Shown one piece after another: positions 23,201 to 38,200 of a stretch of DNA of 60,000 nt (positions are counted from its first letter, which is position 1; each line of letters begins with the position of its first letter). The notes under the pieces were generated by a model, which did not search any database, had not been told where the DNA came from, and saw only the letters and a program-made list of their open reading frames with translations. Source of the DNA: Owenia fusiformis (lineage: Eukaryota; Annelida; Polychaeta; Sabellida; Oweniidae); NCBI GenBank assembly GCA_903813345.2, contig CAIIXF020000001.1:25535915-25595914 (forward strand), written 5' to 3'. A program made the position numbers and the translations under genes.

Positions 23201-26200
23201 TGTCAGCTACTGTTGTTGTAACATCAGCCGTTGTTGCATCAGCAACTGTTGTTGCAGCATCGGCTGTAGTTGTGTCAGCCACTGTAGTTGTAGCATCAGC
23301 TGCTGTAGTATCTGCCGTAGTTGCGTCAGCCACTGTAGTTGTGTCAGCTACTGTTGTTGTAACATCAGCCGTTGTTGCATCAGCAACTGTTGTTGCAGCA
23401 TCAGCTGTAGTTGTGTCAGCCACTGTAGTTGTAGCATCAGCTGCTGTAGTATCTGCCGTAGTTGCGTCAGCCACTGTAGTTGTGTCAGCTACTGTTGTTG
23501 TAACATCAGCCGTTGTTGCATCAGCAACTGTTGTTGCAGCATCAGCTGTAGTTGTGTCAGCCACTGTAGTTGTAGCATCAGCTGCTGTAGTATCTGCCGT
23601 AGTTGCGTCAGCCACTGTAGTTGTGTCAGCTACTGTTGTTGTAACATCAGCCGTTGTTGCATCAGCAACTGTTGTTGCAGCATCAGCTGTAGTTGTGTCA
23701 GCCACTGTAGTTGTAGCATCAGCTGCTGTAGTATCTGCCGTAGTTGCGTCAGCCACTGTAGTTGTGTCAGCTACTGTTGTTGTAACATCAGCCGTTGTTG
23801 CATCAGCAACTGTTGTTGCAGCATCAGCTGTAGTTGTGTCAGCCACTGTAGTTGTAGCATCAGCTGCTGTAGTATCTGCCGTAGTTGCGTCAGCCACTGT
23901 AGTTGTGTCAGCTACTGTTGTTGTAACATCAGCCGTTGTTGCATCAGCAACTGTTGTTGCAGCATCAGCTGTAGTTGTGTCAGCCACTGTAGTTGTAGCA
24001 TCAGCTGCTGTAGTATCTGCCGTAGTTGCGTCAGCCACTGTAGTTGTGTCAGCTACTGTTGTTGTAACATCAGCCGTTGTTGCATCAGCAACTGTTGTTG
24101 CAGCATCAGCTGTAGTTGTGTCAGCCACTGTAGTTGTAGCATCAGCTGCTGTAGTATCTGCCGTAGTTGCGTCAGCCACTGTAGTTGTGTCAGCTACTGT
24201 TGTTGTAACATCAGCCGTTGTTGCATCAGCAACTGTTGTTGCAGCATCAGCTGTAGTTGTGTCAGCCACTGTAGTTGTAGCATCAGCTGCTGTAGTATCT
24301 GCCGTAGTTGCGTCAGCCACTGTAGTTGTGTCAGCTACTGTTGTTGTAACATCAGCCGTTGTTGCATCAGCAACTGTTGTTGCAGCATCAGCTGTAGTTG
24401 TGTCAGCCACTGTAGTTGTAGCATCAGCTGCTGTAGTATCTGCCGTAGTTGCGTCAGCCACTGTAGTTGTGTCAGCTACTGTTGTTGTAACATCAGCCGT
24501 TGTTGCATCAGCAACTGTTGTTGCAGCATCAGCTGTAGTTGTGTCAGCCACTGTAGTTGTAGCATCAGCTGCTGTAGTATCTGCCGTAGTTGCGTCAGCC
24601 ACTGTAGTTGTGTCAGCTACTGTTGTTGTAACATCAGCCGTTGTTGCATCAGCAACTGTTGTTGCAGCATCAGCTGTAGTTGTGTCAGCCACTGTAGTTG
24701 TAGCATCAGCTGCTGTAGTATCTGCCGTAGTTGCGTCAGCCACTGTAGTTGTGTCAGCTACTGTTGTTGTAACATCAGCCGTTGTTGCATCAGCAACTGT
24801 TGTTGCAGCATCAGCTGTAGTTGTGTCAGCCACTGTAGTTGTAGCATCAGCTGCTGTAGTATCTGCCGTAGTTGCGTCAGCCACTGTAGTTGTGTCAGCT
24901 ACTGTTGTTGTAACATCAGCCGTTGTTGCATCAGCAACTGTTGTTGCAGCATCAGCTGTAGTTGTGTCAGCCACTGTAGTTGTAGCATCAGCTGCTGTAG
25001 TATCTGCCGTAGTTGCGTCAGCCACTGTAGTTGTGTCAGCTACTGTTGTTGTAACATCAGCCGTTGTTGCATCAGCAACTGTTGTTGCAGCATCAGCTGT
25101 AGTTGTGTCAGCCACTGTAGTTGTAGCATCAGCTGCTGTAGTATCTGCCGTAGTTGCGTCAGCCACTGTAGTTGTGTCAGCTACTGTTGTTGTAACATCA
25201 GCCGTTGTTGCATCAGCAACTGTTGTTGCAGCATCAGCTGTAGTTGTGTCAGCCACTGTAGTTGTAGCATCAGCTGCTGTAGTATCTGCCGTAGTTGCGT
25301 CAGCCACTGTAGTTGTGTCAGCTACTGTTGTTGTAACATCAGCCGTTGTTGCATCAGCAACTGTTGTTGCAGCATCAGCTGTAGTTGTGTCAGCCACTGT
25401 AGTTGTAGCATCAGCTGCTGTAGTATCTGCCGTAGTTGCGTCAGCCACTGTAGTTGTGTCAGCTACTGTTGTTGTAACATCAGCCGTTGTTGCATCAGCA
25501 ACTGTTGTTGCAGCATCAGCTGTAGTTGTGTCAGCCACTGTAGTTGTAGCATCAGCTGCTGTAGTATCTGCCGTAGTTGCGTCAGCCACTGTAGTTGTGT
25601 CAGCTACTGTTGTTGTAACATCAGCCGTTGTTGCATCAGCAACTGTTGTTGCAGCATCAGCTGTAGTTGTGTCAGCCACTGTAGTTGTAGCATCAGCTGC
25701 TGTAGTATCTGCCGTAGTTGCGTCAGCCACTGTAGTTGTGTCAGCTACTGTTGTTGTAACATCAGCCGTTGTTGCATCAGCAACTGTTGTTGCAGCATCA
25801 GCTGTAGTTGTGTCAGCCACTGTAGTTGTAGCATCAGCTGCTGTAGTATCTGCCGTAGTTGCGTCAGCCACTGTAGTTGTGTCAGCTACTGTTGTTGTAA
25901 CATCAGCCGTTGTTGCATCAGCAACTGTTGTTGCAGCATCAGCTGTAGTTGTGTCAGCCACTGTAGTTGTAGCATCAGCTGCTGTAGTATCTGCCGTAGT
26001 TGCGTCAGCCACTGTAGTTGTGTCAGCTACTGTTGTTGTAACATCAGCCGTTGTTGCATCAGCAACTGTTGTTGCAGCATCAGCTGTAGTTGTGTCAGCC
26101 ACTGTAGTTGTAGCATCAGCTGCTGTAGTATCTGCCGTAGTTGCGTCAGCCACTGTAGTTGTGTCAGCTACTGTTGTTGTAACATCAGCCGTTGTTGCAT

Positions 26201-29200
26201 CAGCAACTGTTGTTGCAGCATCAGCTGTAGTTGTGTCAGCCACTGTAGTTGTAGCATCAGCTGCTGTAGTATCTGCCGTAGTTGCGTCAGCCACTGTAGT
26301 TGTGTCAGCTACTGTTGTTGTAACATCAGCCGTTGTTGCATCAGCAACTGTTGTTGCAGCATCAGCTGTAGTTGTGTCAGCCACTGTAGTTGTAGCATCA
26401 GCTGCTGTAGTATCTGCCGTAGTTGCGTCAGCCACTGTAGTTGTGTCAGCTACTGTTGTTGTAACATCAGCCGTTGTTGCATCAGCAACTGTTGTTGCAG
26501 CATCAGCTGTAGTTGTGTCAGCCACTGTAGTTGTAGCATCAGCTGCTGTAGTATCTGCCGTAGTTGCGTCAGCCACTGTAGTTGTGTCAGCTACTGTTGT
26601 TGTAACATCAGCCGTTGTTGCATCAGCAACTGTTGTTGCAGCATCAGCTGTAGTTGTGTCAGCCACTGTAGTTGTAGCATCAGCTGCTGTAGTATCTGCC
26701 GTAGTTGCGTCAGCCACTGTAGTTGTGTCAGCTACTGTTGTTGTAACATCAGCCGTTGTTGCATCAGCAACTGTTGTTGCAGCATCAGCTGTAGTTGTGT
26801 CAGCCACTGTAGTTGTAGCATCAGCTGCTGTAGTATCTGCCGTAGTTGCGTCAGCCACTGTAGTTGTGTCAGCTACTGTTGTTGTAACATCAGCCGTTGT
26901 TGCATCAGCAACTGTTGTTGCAGCATCAGCTGTAGTTGTGTCAGCCACTGTAGTTGTAGCATCAGCTGCTGTAGTATCTGCCGTAGTTGCGTCAGCCACT
27001 GTAGTTGTGTCAGCTACTGTTGTTGTAACATCAGCCGTTGTTGCATCAGCAACTGTTGTTGCAGCATCAGCTGTAGTTGTGTCAGCCACTGTAGTTGTAG
27101 CATCAGCTGCTGTAGTATCTGCCGTAGTTGCGTCAGCCACTGTAGTTGTGTCAGCTACTGTTGTTGTAACATCAGCCGTTGTTGCATCAGCAACTGTTGT
27201 TGCAGCATCAGCTGTAGTTGTGTCAGCCACTGTAGTTGTAGCATCAGCTGCTGTAGTATCTGCCGTAGTTGCGTCAGCCACTGTAGTTGTGTCAGCTACT
27301 GTTGTTGTAACATCAGCCGTTGTTGCATCAGCAACTGTTGTTGCAGCATCAGCTGTAGTTGTGTCAGCCACTGTAGTTGTAGCATCAGCTGCTGTAGTAT
27401 CTGCCGTAGTTGCGTCAGCCACTGTAGTTGTGTCAGCTACTGTTGTTGTAACATCAGCCGTTGTTGCATCAGCAACTGTTGTTGCAGCATCAGCTGTAGT
27501 TGTGTCAGCCACTGTAGTTGTAGCATCAGCTGCTGTAGTATCTGCCGTAGTTGCGTCAGCCACTGTAGTTGTGTCAGCTACTGTTGTTGTAACATCAGCC
27601 GTTGTTGCATCAGCAACTGTTGTTGCAGCATCAGCTGTAGTTGTGTCAGCCACTGTAGTTGTAGCATCAGCTGCTGTAGTATCTGCCGTAGTTGCGTCAG
27701 CCACTGTAGTTGTGTCAGCTACTGTTGTTGTAACATCAGCCGTTGTTGCATCAGCAACTGTTGTTGCAGCATCAGCTGTAGTTGTGTCAGCCACTGTAGT
27801 TGTAGCATCAGCTGCTGTAGTATCTGCCGTAGTTGCGTCAGCCACTGTAGTTGTGTCAGCTACTGTTGTTGTAACATCAGCCGTTGTTGCATCAGCAACT
27901 GTTGTTGCAGCATCAGCTGTAGTTGTGTCAGCCACTGTAGTTGTAGCATCAGCTGCTGTAGTATCTGCCGTAGTTGCGTCAGCCACTGTAGTTGTGTCAG
28001 CTACTGTTGTTGTAACATCAGCCGTTGTTGCATCAGCAACTGTTGTTGCAGCATCAGCTGTAGTTGTGTCAGCCACTGTAGTTGTAGCATCAGCTGCTGT
28101 AGTATCTGCCGTAGTTGCGTCAGCCACTGTAGTTGTGTCAGCTACTGTTGTTGTAACATCAGCCGTTGTTGCATCAGCAACTGTTGTTGCAGCATCAGCT
28201 GTAGTTGTGTCAGCCACTGTAGTTGTAGCATCAGCTGCTGTAGTATCTGCCGTAGTTGCGTCAGCCACTGTAGTTGTGTCAGCTACTGTTGTTGTAACAT
28301 CAGCCGTTGTTGCATCAGCAACTGTTGTTGCAGCATCAGCTGTAGTTGTGTCAGCCACTGTAGTTGTAGCATCAGCTGCTGTAGTATCTGCCGTAGTTGC
28401 GTCAGCCACTGTAGTTGTGTCAGCTACTGTTGTTGTAACATCAGCCGTTGTTGCATCAGCAACTGTTGTTGCAGCATCAGCTGTAGTTGTGTCAGCCACT
28501 GTAGTTGTAGCATCAGCTGCTGTAGTATCTGCCGTAGTTGCGTCAGCCACTGTAGTTGTGTCAGCTACTGTTGTTGTAACATCAGCCGTTGTTGCATCAG
28601 CAACTGTTGTTGCAGCATCAGCTGTAGTTGTGTCAGCCACTGTAGTTGTAGCATCAGCTGCTGTAGTATCTGCCGTAGTTGCGTCAGCCACTGTAGTTGT
28701 GTCAGCTACTGTTGTTGTAACATCAGCCGTTGTTGCATCAGCAACTGTTGTTGCAGCATCAGCTGTAGTTGTGTCAGCCACTGTAGTTGTAGCATCAGCT
28801 GCTGTAGTATCTGCCGTAGTTGCGTCAGCCACTGTAGTTGTGTCAGCTACTGTTGTTGTAACATCAGCCGTTGTTGCATCAGCAACTGTTGTTGCAGCAT
28901 CAGCTGTAGTTGTGTCAGCCACTGTAGTTGTAGCATCAGCTGCTGTAGTATCTGCCGTAGTTGCGTCAGCCACTGTAGTTGTGTCAGCTACTGTTGTTGT
29001 AACATCAGCCGTTGTTGCATCAGCAACTGTTGTTGCAGCATCAGCTGTAGTTGTGTCAGCCACTGTAGTTGTAGCATCAGCTGCTGTAGTATCTGCCGTA
29101 GTTGCGTCAGCCACTGTAGTTGTGTCAGCTACTGTTGTTGTAACATCAGCCGTTGTTGCATCAGCAACTGTTGTTGCAGCATCAGCTGTAGTTGTGTCAG

Positions 29201-32200
29201 CCACTGTAGTTGTAGCATCAGCTGCTGTAGTATCTGCCGTAGTTGCGTCAGCCACTGTAGTTGTGTCAGCTACTGTTGTTGTAACATCAGCCGTTGTTGC
29301 ATCAGCAACTGTTGTTGCAGCATCAGCTGTAGTTGTGTCAGCCACTGTAGTTGTAGCATCAGCTGCTGTAGTATCTGCCGTAGTTGCGTCAGCCACTGTA
29401 GTTGTGTCAGCTACTGTTGTTGTAACATCAGCCGTTGTTGCATCAGCAACTGTTGTTGCAGCATCAGCTGTAGTTGTGTCAGCCACTGTAGTTGTAGCAT
29501 CAGCTGCTGTAGTATCTGCCGTAGTTGCGTCAGCCACTGTAGTTGTGTCAGCTACTGTTGTTGTAACATCAGCCGTTGTTGCATCAGCAACTGTTGTTGC
29601 AGCATCAGCTGTAGTTGTGTCAGCCACTGTAGTTGTAGCATCAGCTGCTGTAGTATCTGCCGTAGTTGCGTCAGCCACTGTAGTTGTGTCAGCTACTGTT
29701 GTTGTAACATCAGCCGTTGTTGCATCAGCAACTGTTGTTGCAGCATCAGCTGTAGTTGTGTCAGCCACTGTAGTTGTAGCATCAGCTGCTGTAGTATCTG
29801 CCGTAGTTGCGTCAGCCACTGTAGTTGTGTCAGCTACTGTTGTTGTAACATCAGCCGTTGTTGCATCAGCAACTGTTGTTGCAGCATCAGCTGTAGTTGT
29901 GTCAGCCACTGTAGTTGTAGCATCAGCTGCTGTAGTATCTGCCGTAGTTGCGTCAGCCACTGTAGTTGTGTCAGCTACTGTTGTTGTAACATCAGCCGTT
30001 GTTGCATCAGCAACTGTTGTTGCAGCATCAGCTGTAGTTGTGTCAGCCACTGTAGTTGTAGCATCAGCTGCTGTAGTATCTGCCGTAGTTGCGTCAGCCA
30101 CTGTAGTTGTGTCAGCTACTGTTGTTGTAACATCAGCCGTTGTTGCATCAGCAACTGTTGTTGCAGCATCAGCTGTAGTTGTGTCAGCCACTGTAGTTGT
30201 AGCATCAGCTGCTGTAGTATCTGCCGTAGTTGCGTCAGCCACTGTAGTTGTGTCAGCTACTGTTGTTGTAACATCAGCCGTTGTTGCATCAGCAACTGTT
30301 GTTGCAGCATCAGCTGTAGTTGTGTCAGCCACTGTAGTTGTAGCATCAGCTGCTGTAGTATCTGCCGTAGTTGCGTCAGCCACTGTAGTTGTGTCAGCTA
30401 CTGTTGTTGTAACATCAGCCGTTGTTGCATCAGCAACTGTTGTTGCAGCATCAGCTGTAGTTGTGTCAGCCACTGTAGTTGTAGCATCAGCTGCTGTAGT
30501 ATCTGCCGTAGTTGCGTCAGCCACTGTAGTTGTGTCAGCTACTGTTGTTGTAACATCAGCCGTTGTTGCATCAGCAACTGTTGTTGCAGCATCAGCTGTA
30601 GTTGTGTCAGCCACTGTAGTTGTAGCATCAGCTGCTGTAGTATCTGCCGTAGTTGCGTCAGCCACTGTAGTTGTGTCAGCTACTGTTGTTGTAACATCAG
30701 CCGTTGTTGCATCAGCAACTGTTGTTGCAGCATCAGCTGTAGTTGTGTCAGCCACTGTAGTTGTAGCATCAGCTGCTGTAGTATCTGCCGTAGTTGCGTC
30801 AGCCACTGTAGTTGTGTCAGCTACTGTTGTTGTAACATCAGCCGTTGTTGCATCAGCAACTGTTGTTGCAGCATCAGCTGTAGTTGTGTCAGCCACTGTA
30901 GTTGTAGCATCAGCTGCTGTAGTATCTGCCGTAGTTGCGTCAGCCACTGTAGTTGTGTCAGCTACTGTTGTTGTAACATCAGCCGTTGTTGCATCAGCAA
31001 CTGTTGTTGCAGCATCAGCTGTAGTTGTGTCAGCCACTGTAGTTGTAGCATCAGCTGCTGTAGTATCTGCCGTAGTTGCGTCAGCCACTGTAGTTGTGTC
31101 AGCTACTGTTGTTGTAACATCAGCCGTTGTTGCATCAGCAACTGTTGTTGCAGCATCAGCTGTAGTTGTGTCAGCCACTGTAGTTGTAGCATCAGCTGCT
31201 GTAGTATCTGCCGTAGTTGCGTCAGCCACTGTAGTTGTGTCAGCTACTGTTGTTGTAACATCAGCCGTTGTTGCATCAGCAACTGTTGTTGCAGCATCAG
31301 CTGTAGTTGTGTCAGCCACTGTAGTTGTAGCATCAGCTGCTGTAGTATCTGCCGTAGTTGCGTCAGCCACTGTAGTTGTGTCAGCTACTGTTGTTGTAAC
31401 ATCAGCCGTTGTTGCATCAGCAACTGTTGTTGCAGCATCAGCTGTAGTTGTGTCAGCCACTGTAGTTGTAGCATCAGCTGCTGTAGTATCTGCCGTAGTT
31501 GCGTCAGCCACTGTAGTTGTGTCAGCTACTGTTGTTGTAACATCAGCCGTTGTTGCATCAGCAACTGTTGTTGCAGCATCAGCTGTAGTTGTGTCAGCCA
31601 CTGTAGTTGTAGCATCAGCTGCTGTAGTATCTGCCGTAGTTGCGTCAGCCACTGTAGTTGTGTCAGCTACTGTTGTTGTAACATCAGCCGTTGTTGCATC
31701 AGCAACTGTTGTTGCAGCATCAGCTGTAGTTGTGTCAGCCACTGTAGTTGTAGCATCAGCTGCTGTAGTATCTGCCGTAGTTGCGTCAGCCACTGTAGTT
31801 GTGTCAGCTACTGTTGTTGTAACATCAGCCGTTGTTGCATCAGCAACTGTTGTTGCAGCATCAGCTGTAGTTGTGTCAGCCACTGTAGTTGTAGCATCAG
31901 CTGCTGTAGTATCTGCCGTAGTTGCGTCAGCCACTGTAGTTGTGTCAGCTACTGTTGTTGTAACATCAGCCGTTGTTGCATCAGCAACTGTTGTTGCAGC
32001 ATCAGCTGTAGTTGTGTCAGCCACTGTAGTTGTAGCATCAGCTGCTGTAGTATCTGCCGTAGTTGCGTCAGCCACTGTAGTTGTGTCAGCTACTGTTGTT
32101 GTAACATCAGCCGTTGTTGCATCAGCAACTGTTGTTGCAGCATCAGCTGTAGTTGTGTCAGCCACTGTAGTTGTAGCATCAGCTGCTGTAGTATCTGCCG

Positions 32201-35200
32201 TAGTTGCGTCAGCCACTGTAGTTGTGTCAGCTACTGTTGTTGTAACATCAGCCGTTGTTGCATCAGCAACTGTTGTTGCAGCATCAGCTGTAGTTGTGTC
32301 AGCCACTGTAGTTGTAGCATCAGCTGCTGTAGTATCTGCCGTAGTTGCGTCAGCCACTGTAGTTGTGTCAGCTACTGTTGTTGTAACATCAGCCGTTGTT
32401 GCATCAGCAACTGTTGTTGCAGCATCAGCTGTAGTTGTGTCAGCCACTGTAGTTGTAGCATCAGCTGCTGTAGTATCTGCCGTAGTTGCGTCAGCCACTG
32501 TAGTTGTGTCAGCTACTGTTGTTGTAACATCAGCCGTTGTTGCATCAGCAACTGTTGTTGCAGCATCAGCTGTAGTTGTGTCAGCCACTGTAGTTGTAGC
32601 ATCAGCTGCTGTAGTATCTGCCGTAGTTGCGTCAGCCACTGTAGTTGTGTCAGCTACTGTTGTTGTAACATCAGCCGTTGTTGCATCAGCAACTGTTGTT
32701 GCAGCATCAGCTGTAGTTGTGTCAGCCACTGTAGTTGTAGCATCAGCTGCTGTAGTATCTGCCGTAGTTGCGTCAGCCACTGTAGTTGTGTCAGCTACTG
32801 TTGTTGTAACATCAGCCGTTGTTGCATCAGCAACTGTTGTTGCAGCATCAGCTGTAGTTGTGTCAGCCACTGTAGTTGTAGCATCAGCTGCTGTAGTATC
32901 TGCCGTAGTTGCGTCAGCCACTGTAGTTGTGTCAGCTACTGTTGTTGTAACATCAGCCGTTGTTGCATCAGCAACTGTTGTTGCAGCATCAGCTGTAGTT
33001 GTGTCAGCCACTGTAGTTGTAGCATCAGCTGCTGTAGTATCTGCCGTAGTTGCGTCAGCCACTGTAGTTGTGTCAGCTACTGTTGTTGTAACATCAGCCG
33101 TTGTTGCATCAGCAACTGTTGTTGCAGCATCAGCTGTAGTTGTGTCAGCCACTGTAGTTGTAGCATCAGCTGCTGTAGTATCTGCCGTAGTTGCGTCAGC
33201 CACTGTAGTTGTGTCAGCTACTGTTGTTGTAACATCAGCCGTTGTTGCATCAGCAACTGTTGTTGCAGCATCAGCTGTAGTTGTGTCAGCCACTGTAGTT
33301 GTAGCATCAGCTGCTGTAGTATCTGCCGTAGTTGCGTCAGCCACTGTAGTTGTGTCAGCTACTGTTGTTGTAACATCAGCCGTTGTTGCATCAGCAACTG
33401 TTGTTGCAGCATCAGCTGTAGTTGTGTCAGCCACTGTAGTTGTAGCATCAGCTGCTGTAGTATCTGCCGTAGTTGCGTCAGCCACTGTAGTTGTGTCAGC
33501 TACTGTTGTTGTAACATCAGCCGTTGTTGCATCAGCAACTGTTGTTGCAGCATCAGCTGTAGTTGTGTCAGCCACTGTAGTTGTAGCATCAGCTGCTGTA
33601 GTATCTGCCGTAGTTGCGTCAGCCACTGTAGTTGTGTCAGCTACTGTTGTTGTAACATCAGCCGTTGTTGCATCAGCAACTGTTGTTGCAGCATCAGCTG
33701 TAGTTGTGTCAGCCACTGTAGTTGTAGCATCAGCTGCTGTAGTATCTGCCGTAGTTGCGTCAGCCACTGTAGTTGTGTCAGCTACTGTTGTTGTAACATC
33801 AGCCGTTGTTGCATCAGCAACTGTTGTTGCAGCATCAGCTGTAGTTGTGTCAGCCACTGTAGTTGTAGCATCAGCTGCTGTAGTATCTGCCGTAGTTGCG
33901 TCAGCCACTGTAGTTGTGTCAGCTACTGTTGTTGTAACATCAGCCGTTGTTGCATCAGCAACTGTTGTTGCAGCATCAGCTGTAGTTGTGTCAGCCACTG
34001 TAGTTGTAGCATCAGCTGCTGTAGTATCTGCCGTAGTTGCGTCAGCCACTGTAGTTGTGTCAGCTACTGTTGTTGTAACATCAGCCGTTGTTGCATCAGC
34101 AACTGTTGTTGCAGCATCAGCTGTAGTTGTGTCAGCCACTGTAGTTGTAGCATCAGCTGCTGTAGTATCTGCCGTAGTTGCGTCAGCCACTGTAGTTGTG
34201 TCAGCTACTGTTGTTGTAACATCAGCCGTTGTTGCATCAGCAACTGTTGTTGCAGCATCAGCTGTAGTTGTGTCAGCCACTGTAGTTGTAGCATCAGCTG
34301 CTGTAGTATCTGCCGTAGTTGCGTCAGCCACTGTAGTTGTGTCAGCTACTGTTGTTGTAACATCAGCCGTTGTTGCATCAGCAACTGTTGTTGCAGCATC
34401 AGCTGTAGTTGTGTCAGCCACTGTAGTTGTAGCATCAGCTGCTGTAGTATCTGCCGTAGTTGCGTCAGCCACTGTAGTTGTGTCAGCTACTGTTGTTGTA
34501 ACATCAGCCGTTGTTGCATCAGCAACTGTTGTTGCAGCATCAGCTGTAGTTGTGTCAGCCACTGTAGTTGTAGCATCAGCTGCTGTAGTATCTGCCGTAG
34601 TTGCGTCAGCCACTGTAGTTGTGTCAGCTACTGTTGTTGTAACATCAGCCGTTGTTGCATCAGCAACTGTTGTTGCAGCATCAGCTGTAGTTGTGTCAGC
34701 CACTGTAGTTGTAGCATCAGCTGCTGTAGTATCTGCCGTAGTTGCGTCAGCCACTGTAGTTGTGTCAGCTACTGTTGTTGTAACATCAGCCGTTGTTGCA
34801 TCAGCAACTGTTGTTGCAGCATCAGCTGTAGTTGTGTCAGCCACTGTAGTTGTAGCATCAGCTGCTGTAGTATCTGCCGTAGTTGCGTCAGCCACTGTAG
34901 TTGTGTCAGCTACTGTTGTTGTAACATCAGCCGTTGTTGCATCAGCAACTGTTGTTGCAGCATCAGCTGTAGTTGTGTCAGCCACTGTAGTTGTAGCATC
35001 AGCTGCTGTAGTATCTGCCGTAGTTGCGTCAGCCACTGTAGTTGTGTCAGCTACTGTTGTTGTAACATCAGCCGTTGTTGCATCAGCAACTGTTGTTGCA
35101 GCATCAGCTGTAGTTGTGTCAGCCACTGTAGTTGTAGCATCAGCTGCTGTAGTATCTGCCGTAGTTGCGTCAGCCACTGTAGTTGTGTCAGCTACTGTTG

Positions 35201-38200
35201 TTGTAACATCAGCCGTTGTTGCATCAGCAACTGTTGTTGCAGCATCAGCTGTAGTTGTGTCAGCCACTGTAGTTGTAGCATCAGCTGCTGTAGTATCTGC
35301 CGTAGTTGCGTCAGCCACTGTAGTTGTGTCAGCTACTGTTGTTGTAACATCAGCCGTTGTTGCATCAGCAACTGTTGTTGCAGCATCAGCTGTAGTTGTG
35401 TCAGCCACTGTAGTTGTAGCATCAGCTGCTGTAGTATCTGCCGTAGTTGCGTCAGCCACTGTAGTTGTGTCAGCTACTGTTGTTGTAACATCAGCCGTTG
35501 TTGCATCAGCAACTGTTGTTGCAGCATCAGCTGTAGTTGTGTCAGCCACTGTAGTTGTAGCATCAGCTGCTGTAGTATCTGCCGTAGTTGCGTCAGCCAC
35601 TGTAGTTGTGTCAGCTACTGTTGTTGTAACATCAGCCGTTGTTGCATCAGCAACTGTTGTTGCAGCATCAGCTGTAGTTGTGTCAGCCACTGTAGTTGTA
35701 GCATCAGCTGCTGTAGTATCTGCCGTAGTTGCGTCAGCCACTGTAGTTGTGTCAGCTACTGTTGTTGTAACATCAGCCGTTGTTGCATCAGCAACTGTTG
35801 TTGCAGCATCAGCTGTAGTTGTGTCAGCCACTGTAGTTGTAGCATCAGCTGCTGTAGTATCTGCCGTAGTTGCGTCAGCCACTGTAGTTGTGTCAGCTAC
35901 TGTTGTTGTAACATCAGCCGTTGTTGCATCAGCAACTGTTGTTGCAGCATCAGCTGTAGTTGTGTCAGCCACTGTAGTTGTAGCATCAGCTGCTGTAGTA
36001 TCTGCCGTAGTTGCGTCAGCCACTGTAGTTGTGTCAGCTACTGTTGTTGTAACATCAGCCGTTGTTGCATCAGCAACTGTTGTTGCAGCATCAGCTGTAG
36101 TTGTGTCAGCCACTGTAGTTGTAGCATCAGCTGCTGTAGTATCTGCCGTAGTTGCGTCAGCCACTGTAGTTGTGTCAGCTACTGTTGTTGTAACATCAGC
36201 CGTTGTTGCATCAGCAACTGTTGTTGCAGCATCAGCTGTAGTTGTGTCAGCCACTGTAGTTGTAGCATCAGCTGCTGTAGTATCTGCCGTAGTTGCGTCA
36301 GCCACTGTAGTTGTGTCAGCTACTGTTGTTGTAACATCAGCCGTTGTTGCATCAGCAACTGTTGTTGCAGCATCAGCTGTAGTTGTGTCAGCCACTGTAG
36401 TTGTAGCATCAGCTGCTGTAGTATCTGCCGTAGTTGCGTCAGCCACTGTAGTTGTGTCAGCTACTGTTGTTGTAACATCAGCCGTTGTTGCATCAGCAAC
36501 TGTTGTTGCAGCATCAGCTGTAGTTGTGTCAGCCACTGTAGTTGTAGCATCAGCTGCTGTAGTATCTGCCGTAGTTGCGTCAGCCACTGTAGTTGTGTCA
36601 GCTACTGTTGTTGTAACATCAGCCGTTGTTGCATCAGCAACTGTTGTTGCAGCATCAGCTGTAGTTGTGTCAGCCACTGTAGTTGTAGCATCAGCTGCTG
36701 TAGTATCTGCCGTAGTTGCGTCAGCCACTGTAGTTGTGTCAGCTACTGTTGTTGTAACATCAGCCGTTGTTGCATCAGCAACTGTTGTTGCAGCATCAGC
36801 TGTAGTTGTGTCAGCCACTGTAGTTGTAGCATCAGCTGCTGTAGTATCTGCCGTAGTTGCGTCAGCCACTGTAGTTGTGTCAGCTACTGTTGTTGTAACA
36901 TCAGCCGTTGTTGCATCAGCAACTGTTGTTGCAGCATCAGCTGTAGTTGTGTCAGCCACTGTAGTTGTAGCATCAGCTGCTGTAGTATCTGCCGTAGTTG
37001 CGTCAGCCACTGTAGTTGTGTCAGCTACTGTTGTTGTAACATCAGCCGTTGTTGCATCAGCAACTGTTGTTGCAGCATCAGCTGTAGTTGTGTCAGCCAC
37101 TGTAGTTGTAGCATCAGCTGCTGTAGTATCTGCCGTAGTTGCGTCAGCCACTGTAGTTGTGTCAGCTACTGTTGTTGTAACATCAGCCGTTGTTGCATCA
37201 GCAACTGTTGTTGCAGCATCAGCTGTAGTTGTGTCAGCCACTGTAGTTGTAGCATCAGCTGCTGTAGTATCTGCCGTAGTTGCGTCAGCCACTGTAGTTG
37301 TGTCAGCTACTGTTGTTGTAACATCAGCCGTTGTTGCATCAGCAACTGTTGTTGCAGCATCAGCTGTAGTTGTGTCAGCCACTGTAGTTGTAGCATCAGC
37401 TGCTGTAGTATCTGCCGTAGTTGCGTCAGCCACTGTAGTTGTGTCAGCTACTGTTGTTGTAACATCAGCCGTTGTTGCATCAGCAACTGTTGTTGCAGCA
37501 TCAGCTGTAGTTGTGTCAGCCACTGTAGTTGTAGCATCAGCTGCTGTAGTATCTGCCGTAGTTGCGTCAGCCACTGTAGTTGTGTCAGCTACTGTTGTTG
37601 TAACATCAGCCGTTGTTGCATCAGCAACTGTTGTTGCAGCATCAGCTGTAGTTGTGTCAGCCACTGTAGTTGTAGCATCAGCTGCTGTAGTATCTGCCGT
37701 AGTTGCGTCAGCCACTGTAGTTGTGTCAGCTACTGTTGTTGTAACATCAGCCGTTGTTGCATCAGCAACTGTTGTTGCAGCATCAGCTGTAGTTGTGTCA
37801 GCCACTGTAGTTGTAGCATCAGCTGCTGTAGTATCTGCCGTAGTTGCGTCAGCCACTGTAGTTGTGTCAGCTACTGTTGTTGTAACATCAGCCGTTGTTG
37901 CATCAGCAACTGTTGTTGCAGCATCAGCTGTAGTTGTGTCAGCCACTGTAGTTGTAGCATCAGCTGCTGTAGTATCTGCCGTAGTTGCGTCAGCCACTGT
38001 AGTTGTGTCAGCTACTGTTGTTGTAACATCAGCCGTTGTTGCATCAGCAACTGTTGTTGCAGCATCAGCTGTAGTTGTGTCAGCCACTGTAGTTGTAGCA
38101 TCAGCTGCTGTAGTATCTGCCGTAGTTGCGTCAGCCACTGTAGTTGTGTCAGCTACTGTTGTTGTAACATCAGCCGTTGTTGCATCAGCAACTGTTGTTG

